NCBI GenBank assembly: GCA_964444795.1
Contig: CAYUIQ010000308.1
Location: forward strand, 1 to 9,423
Reading direction: 5' to 3'
From: JABMRP01 sp964444795
GTDB lineage: Bacteria > Planctomycetota > Planctomycetia > Pirellulales > Thermoguttaceae
Length of the DNA stretch: 9,423 bases
Shown: one piece after another, positions 7,143 to 9,423 of the stretch
Numbering within the stretch: the stretch's first letter is position 1
How the letters are laid out: each line of letters begins with the position of its first letter
Notes under the pieces: generated by a model
The model's database searches: none
Told to the model about the DNA's origin: nothing
What the model saw: only the letters and a program-made list of their open reading frames with translations
Made by a program: the position numbers and the translations under genes

Positions 7143-8027
7143 ATGAACCGATATTCGCTGGACGATCTGGCCCGTCGCTGCCAGAAACCCGACTACCGGA
7201 CCACGGGCAATTGGATGGCCCGACGGATCAGCCGGCCGGCCGCGCTGCATGTGACCCGAGTCGTGGCCCGGTGGAGCGTGTCGGCCAATCTGGTTACGTT
7301 GACCGCCTGTGCGTGCGGCGTTGGCGCGGCGATCGCCTTGGGGTGGGGGACGATCGGCGGATGGCTGTTGGGAGCCCTGCTGCTCCAATCGTGGTATCTT
7401 CTGGATCACGTCGACGGGCAACTCGCCCGGCTGCGGGGAACGGCCTCGTTGGACGGCGTCCAGTTGGATTACCTGATGCACCATTTCGTCGATTTGCTCG
7501 TGCCGCTTGGCGTCGGCTGGGGGCTGTTTGTCCGCCGGTCCGAACCCTGGTGGCTCCTCGGCGGGCTGGTCTGGGGACTCGCCCGGCTGTTGATCGCGAT
7601 GCAACACGACGCGCGGTACAAAGCATTCTTTCAGCGGCTCAAGCGGGTCCGCGGGCGGTTGATCGTCGAGGGGGGCGGTGGCGGCCGACCGGCACCACCC
7701 CCGCCGATCCCGCGACGTCTGGCGGCGTTGACGGCATGGACCGCTCGAAAGAGTTGCGAATCCCATGTGCTGATGAACCTGCTCACCCTGGCGGCGGTCG
7801 TCCAATGGCTGGCCGGCGACACGACCCTCGTTATCGCGGCCGCGTGCCTGATCCTGCTCTTGCCGCTGGCGATTCTCGTGGCCACCGCCTCGCTGATCCG
7901 CTCGCAACGGGCCGGTTCGGTCGAACAGGAATTTGCCGCCTGGTTCCGCGTCGACTCCGATTCAGAGCTGATTCTCCAGCACGGCTGGTGGACCGTTCGA
8001 CCGGTCGAAGAACGGCCGATTGGGTAG
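7143..8027 (+). CDS. CDP-alcohol phosphatidyltransferase family membrane protein with final motif Asp replaced by His
   Basis: This 294-residue membrane protein carries the family signature as D88-x2-D91-G92-x2-A95-R96-x8-G105-x3-D109-x3-H113. Spacing is exact, but the fourth Asp, thought to be the catalytic base, is His, followed by H114 and later D117. The preceding SANLVTL (47-53) matches the S/TPNxVTL segment at the start of the first helix. The family moves a phospho-alcohol from CDP-alcohol to an acceptor alcohol within the membrane (phospholipid head groups, inositol phosphates). A Gly5 run and a Pro-rich stretch (177-190) interrupt the middle, and a ~38-residue soluble tail ends the protein. 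It is the last gene of the operon, 10 nt after the flippase, with GGGGAG at 7124-7129 and GAGAG at 7131-7135 as possible ribosome sites. The window's SpsF-like enzyme could make a CDP-linked donor for it; this is inference. Confidence 0.82.
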   Translation: MNRYSLDDLARRCQKPDYRTTGNWMARRISRPAALHVTRVVARWSVSANLVTLTACACGVGAAIALGWGTIGGWLLGALLLQSWYLLDHVDGQLARLRGTASLDGVQLDYLMHHFVDLLVPLGVGWGLFVRRSEPWWLLGGLVWGLARLLIAMQHDARYKAFFQRLKRVRGRLIVEGGGGGRPAPPPPIPRRLAALTAWTARKSCESHVLMNLLTLAAVVQWLAGDTTLVIAAACLILLLPLAILVATASLIRSQRAGSVEQEFAAWFRVDSDSELILQHGWWTVRPVEERPIG

Positions 8028-8064
8028 ACTCCGTAGTCGGCAGGGGCCCTGCTCGCCAACTGTT

Positions 8065-8097
8065 GTGTGCCACGACTGGCCTGCAAGCAGTGGCACG
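8065..8097. repeat. Inverted repeat between convergent genes, second copy at 9376
   Basis: gtgccac (8067-8073) and gtggcac (8090-8096) form a 7-bp stem around a 16-nt loop. The words gtgtgccac and tgcaagcagtg recur at 9376-9384 and 9391-9401 with a 6-nt instead of 8-nt gap. The hairpin lies in the 89-nt space between the convergent operon end and the oxidoreductase end, so it could help end transcription on both strands, but there is no T-run to make it a classical intrinsic terminator. Confidence 0.6.
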
Positions 8098-8116
8098 CCA
8101 TCATTGAAAACCAATC

Positions 8117-9136
8117 CTACAACGGCAGCTTCACCGGCTTGCCCTGCTCGATCGAAAGATCGATGGCCAGGCACAATTCGTGCGTCTTATAGGAATCGGC
8201 GATGTTGCAGTGCGACTCGCGATCCTCGCGGATGCAATCGACCAGGTGGTTCATCTCGGCGTCGAACGGGTGATGGTCGACGGCGCCCGAGTCGGGCAGG
8301 ATTGTGGTCGTCGTGTTCCAGCCGGTTTGGCCGGGAAACAGCTTCTTCGACCAGACGCGATTGTCGCGCAGCGTGCCTTCGGTGCCGGCCAGATCGATGT
8401 TGAAACTGTAGGGCATTTCGGCGTCGAACAGAGTCGACGTCTTGCCGATCGCCCCGCTGGCGAATTTCAGCGCGGCCACCACGTTGGCGTCGTATTCATA
8501 AAGTCCCTTGATATTGTTGCCGAAGGCGGACACCTCGACGACCTCCTCGCCGGCGAACCAGCGCAGCGCGTCGACCGCGTGGCAACCGCCCAGCAACATG
8601 GTGCTGCCGCCGGTCGCCTTCTTATGGGCCCATTCCCAGCCGCTGTACCACTGGCTGATACCGTGCCAATAGTCGACCTCGACGTAGAACAACTCGCCGA
8701 TCGCTCCGCCGGCCAGCAGCGACTTGAGGTTCTCGAACAACGGGTTCCAACGCAGCACGAAGCTGACCACGCTCTTCACGCCGGCCTCGGCGACCGCGTC
8801 GCGCAGTTTGCGATTCTCGTCCATGGAGATGCACATCGGCTTCTCCATGAGCAGGTGTTTTCCCGCCCGGGCCGCGGCCACGCCCTGTTCGGTATGCACG
8901 TGGTTGGGGCCGCTGATATTGAGGATGTCGACGCGGTCGTCGGTCAACAGGGCGTCGAAATCGTCGCCCGCGGGGCAATCGAGCCCCAGCTTGTCGATGA
9001 GTTTCTGGGCGCTTTCCTTTCGCCGGCTGCTGACCGAGACGATCTCGACGTGCGGGTTCTTCACCCAACTTGCGGCGTGTGCGTAGGCCACCTGGCCGAC
9101 ACCGTGAATGGCTACTCCCAGTTTGCCGTTTTTCAT
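8117..9136 (-). CDS. Gfo/Idh/MocA-family NAD(P)-dependent oxidoreductase
   Basis: The 339-residue protein opens with a Rossmann fold, KLGVAIHGVGQVAYAHAASW at 5-24, where the GxGxxAxxH pattern binds NAD(P). It continues with ISGPNHVHTEQ at 74-84 and the family hallmark MEKPM (97-101), in which the Lys of EKP contacts cofactor and substrate. The catalytic-region motif GGSTMLLGGCHAVDALRW at 176-193 includes H186 and D189. The C-terminal half is the usual alpha/beta dimerisation and substrate domain (Phe-Ala-Ser-Gly-Ala-Ile-Gly near 225-231). Such enzymes oxidise or reduce sugars and cyclitols; planctomycetes hold many paralogues, and the substrate here is unknown. The ATG at 9136 is chosen because the fold starts directly after it; in-frame ATGs at 9184 and 9214 would add residues encoded by the repeat at 9166-9191. 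Length is normal for the family. It is convergent with the operon and not evidently part of it. Confidence 0.92.
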   Translation of the reverse strand: MKNGKLGVAIHGVGQVAYAHAASWVKNPHVEIVSVSSRRKESAQKLIDKLGLDCPAGDDFDALLTDDRVDILNISGPNHVHTEQGVAAARAGKHLLMEKPMCISMDENRKLRDAVAEAGVKSVVSFVLRWNPLFENLKSLLAGGAIGELFYVEVDYWHGISQWYSGWEWAHKKATGGSTMLLGGCHAVDALRWFAGEEVVEVSAFGNNIKGLYEYDANVVAALKFASGAIGKTSTLFDAEMPYSFNIDLAGTEGTLRDNRVWSKKLFPGQTGWNTTTTILPDSGAVDHHPFDAEMNHLVDCIREDRESHCNIADSYKTHELCLAIDLSIEQGKPVKLPL

Positions 9137-9165
9137 GGTCGTTCTCGCGATTGTTTCGTGATAGT

Positions 9166-9191
9166 GACGGCCTCGGAGGGCCATCGTACGG
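9166..9191 (-). repeat. Exact 26-nt copy of the 358-383 repeat arm, opposite orientation
   Basis: The reverse complement of these 26 nt equals 358-383 at every position, and similarity extends outward on both sides (gaaa before and tatca after, in the minus orientation). The aagcctagc word lies 13-14 nt beyond, at 9203-9212. Unlike the locus at 358-439, only one arm is present. It occupies the 5' leader of the oxidoreductase gene, ending about 30 nt before its ATG, so it would be transcribed in that mRNA if the promoter lies further upstream. Confidence 0.85.
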
Positions 9192-9318
9192 AGTTTCCGG
9201 CGAAAGCCTAGCATTGCCGAACGGGCGGTTCATTGCAAGCCCCGCGTCTAATTAGGTAAGACGGGTAGACCAGGGAGGTGTATGAACGCGTTTGCCGCGG
9301 CTGTCGATTCTCCGGCAG

Positions 9319-9346
9319 TTGCCGTGTGTCTTGTCACGCGTATACT
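9319..9346 (+). promoter_or_regulatory. Possible promoter pointing out of the window
   Basis: TTGCCG (9319-9324; 4 of 6) and TATACT (9341-9346; 5 of 6) are 16 nt apart on the plus strand. Any gene it serves would lie beyond 9423. The surrounding 9192-9423 shows no convincing coding region of its own; apart from this promoter and the repeat at 9376 I see nothing in it. Confidence 0.4.
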
Positions 9347-9375
9347 GGGGGGCGTAACAGCTCGTTGAATAAGTC

Positions 9376-9405
9376 GTGTGCCACTTTGCTTGCAAGCAGT
9401 GCCGT
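9376..9405. repeat. Second copy of the 8065 repeat, with palindromic core
   Basis: gtgtgccac and tgcaagcagtg are shared with 8065-8092. Within this copy cacttt-gcttgcaagc-agtg forms an inverted repeat around the perfect palindrome gcttgcaagc (9387-9396). Both copies are preceded by gctcg at the same distance (11-12 nt). The family resembles gtgccac...gtggcac repeats I associate with planctomycete intergenic DNA (from memory). Confidence 0.55.
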
Positions 9406-9423
9406 GGATTCAAGCACAAACCC

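Noticed and set aside
8041..8051. Small palindrome caggggccctg as an intrinsic terminator
   Set aside because: The stem is only 5 bp with a central mismatch and no T-run follows.
7211..8107. 298-codon open frame on the plus strand
   Set aside because: An Arg/Gly/Pro-rich alternate frame of the CDP-alcohol transferase gene, whose own frame carries the family motif.
8180..9211. 343-codon open frame on the plus strand
   Set aside because: Mirror of the oxidoreductase gene, which has unmistakable family motifs on the other strand.
9200..9236. Minus-strand promoter for the oxidoreductase (TTGCAA with 17-nt spacer to AATGCT)
   Set aside because: The -10 matches only 3 of 6 positions and overlaps the repeat-associated word; too weak to annotate.
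1..9423. CRISPR array, tRNA, rRNA, integrase or transposase
   Set aside because: No regularly spaced direct repeats, no tRNA-like cloverleaf words and no recombinase motifs were seen on either strand.

Overview
The window looks like chromosomal DNA of a planctomycete, most likely near Pirellulales. The grounds are the high GC content, the weak or absent Shine-Dalgarno sites, the many small repeats between genes, and one repeat that reads Asn-Pro-Lys-Arg-Glu-Arg-Gly in one frame and 'TRSVSEE' in another, a pattern I associate from memory with planctomycete genomes. No phage, integrase, transposase, CRISPR, rRNA or tRNA was seen.

Layout from left to right. (1) 1-284, minus: the first ~94 codons of aat (leucyl/phenylalanyl-tRNA-protein transferase), running off the left edge. 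(2) 285-536: a gap holding a 27-bp near-perfect inverted repeat; one arm has an exact 26-nt copy near the right end of the window. (3) 537-1214, plus: a canonical HAD-superfamily phosphatase/mutase. (4) 1333-1773, plus: a small stand-alone papain-like cysteine peptidase with what looks like its own sigma70-type promoter. (5) 2074-8027, plus: a compact five-gene operon behind a good promoter at 1954-1983. (6) 8117-9136, minus: a Gfo/Idh/MocA oxidoreductase, convergent with the operon. (7) 9137-9423: repeats and a possible outward promoter.

The operon is the main interest. Its genes encode, in order, an SpsF/CMP-KDO-synthetase-like nucleotidyltransferase, an atypical HAD protein, a large GT-B-like surface-polysaccharide glycosyltransferase, a Wzx-type flippase and a CDP-alcohol phosphatidyltransferase. 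The junctions are 50 nt, a 4-nt GTGA overlap, 9 nt and 10 nt. A coherent reading (inference) is a pathway that activates a phosphorylated sugar or alcohol, builds a glycan or phosphoglycan on a lipid carrier, flips it across the membrane and transfers a phospho-alcohol group. Three of the five proteins depart from the canonical active-site signature of their family: the nucleotide-binding loop of the SpsF homologue, three of four motifs of the HAD protein, and the last Asp (now His) of the CDP-alcohol motif. The locus may therefore use unusual chemistry, or may keep some enzyme folds in non-catalytic roles.
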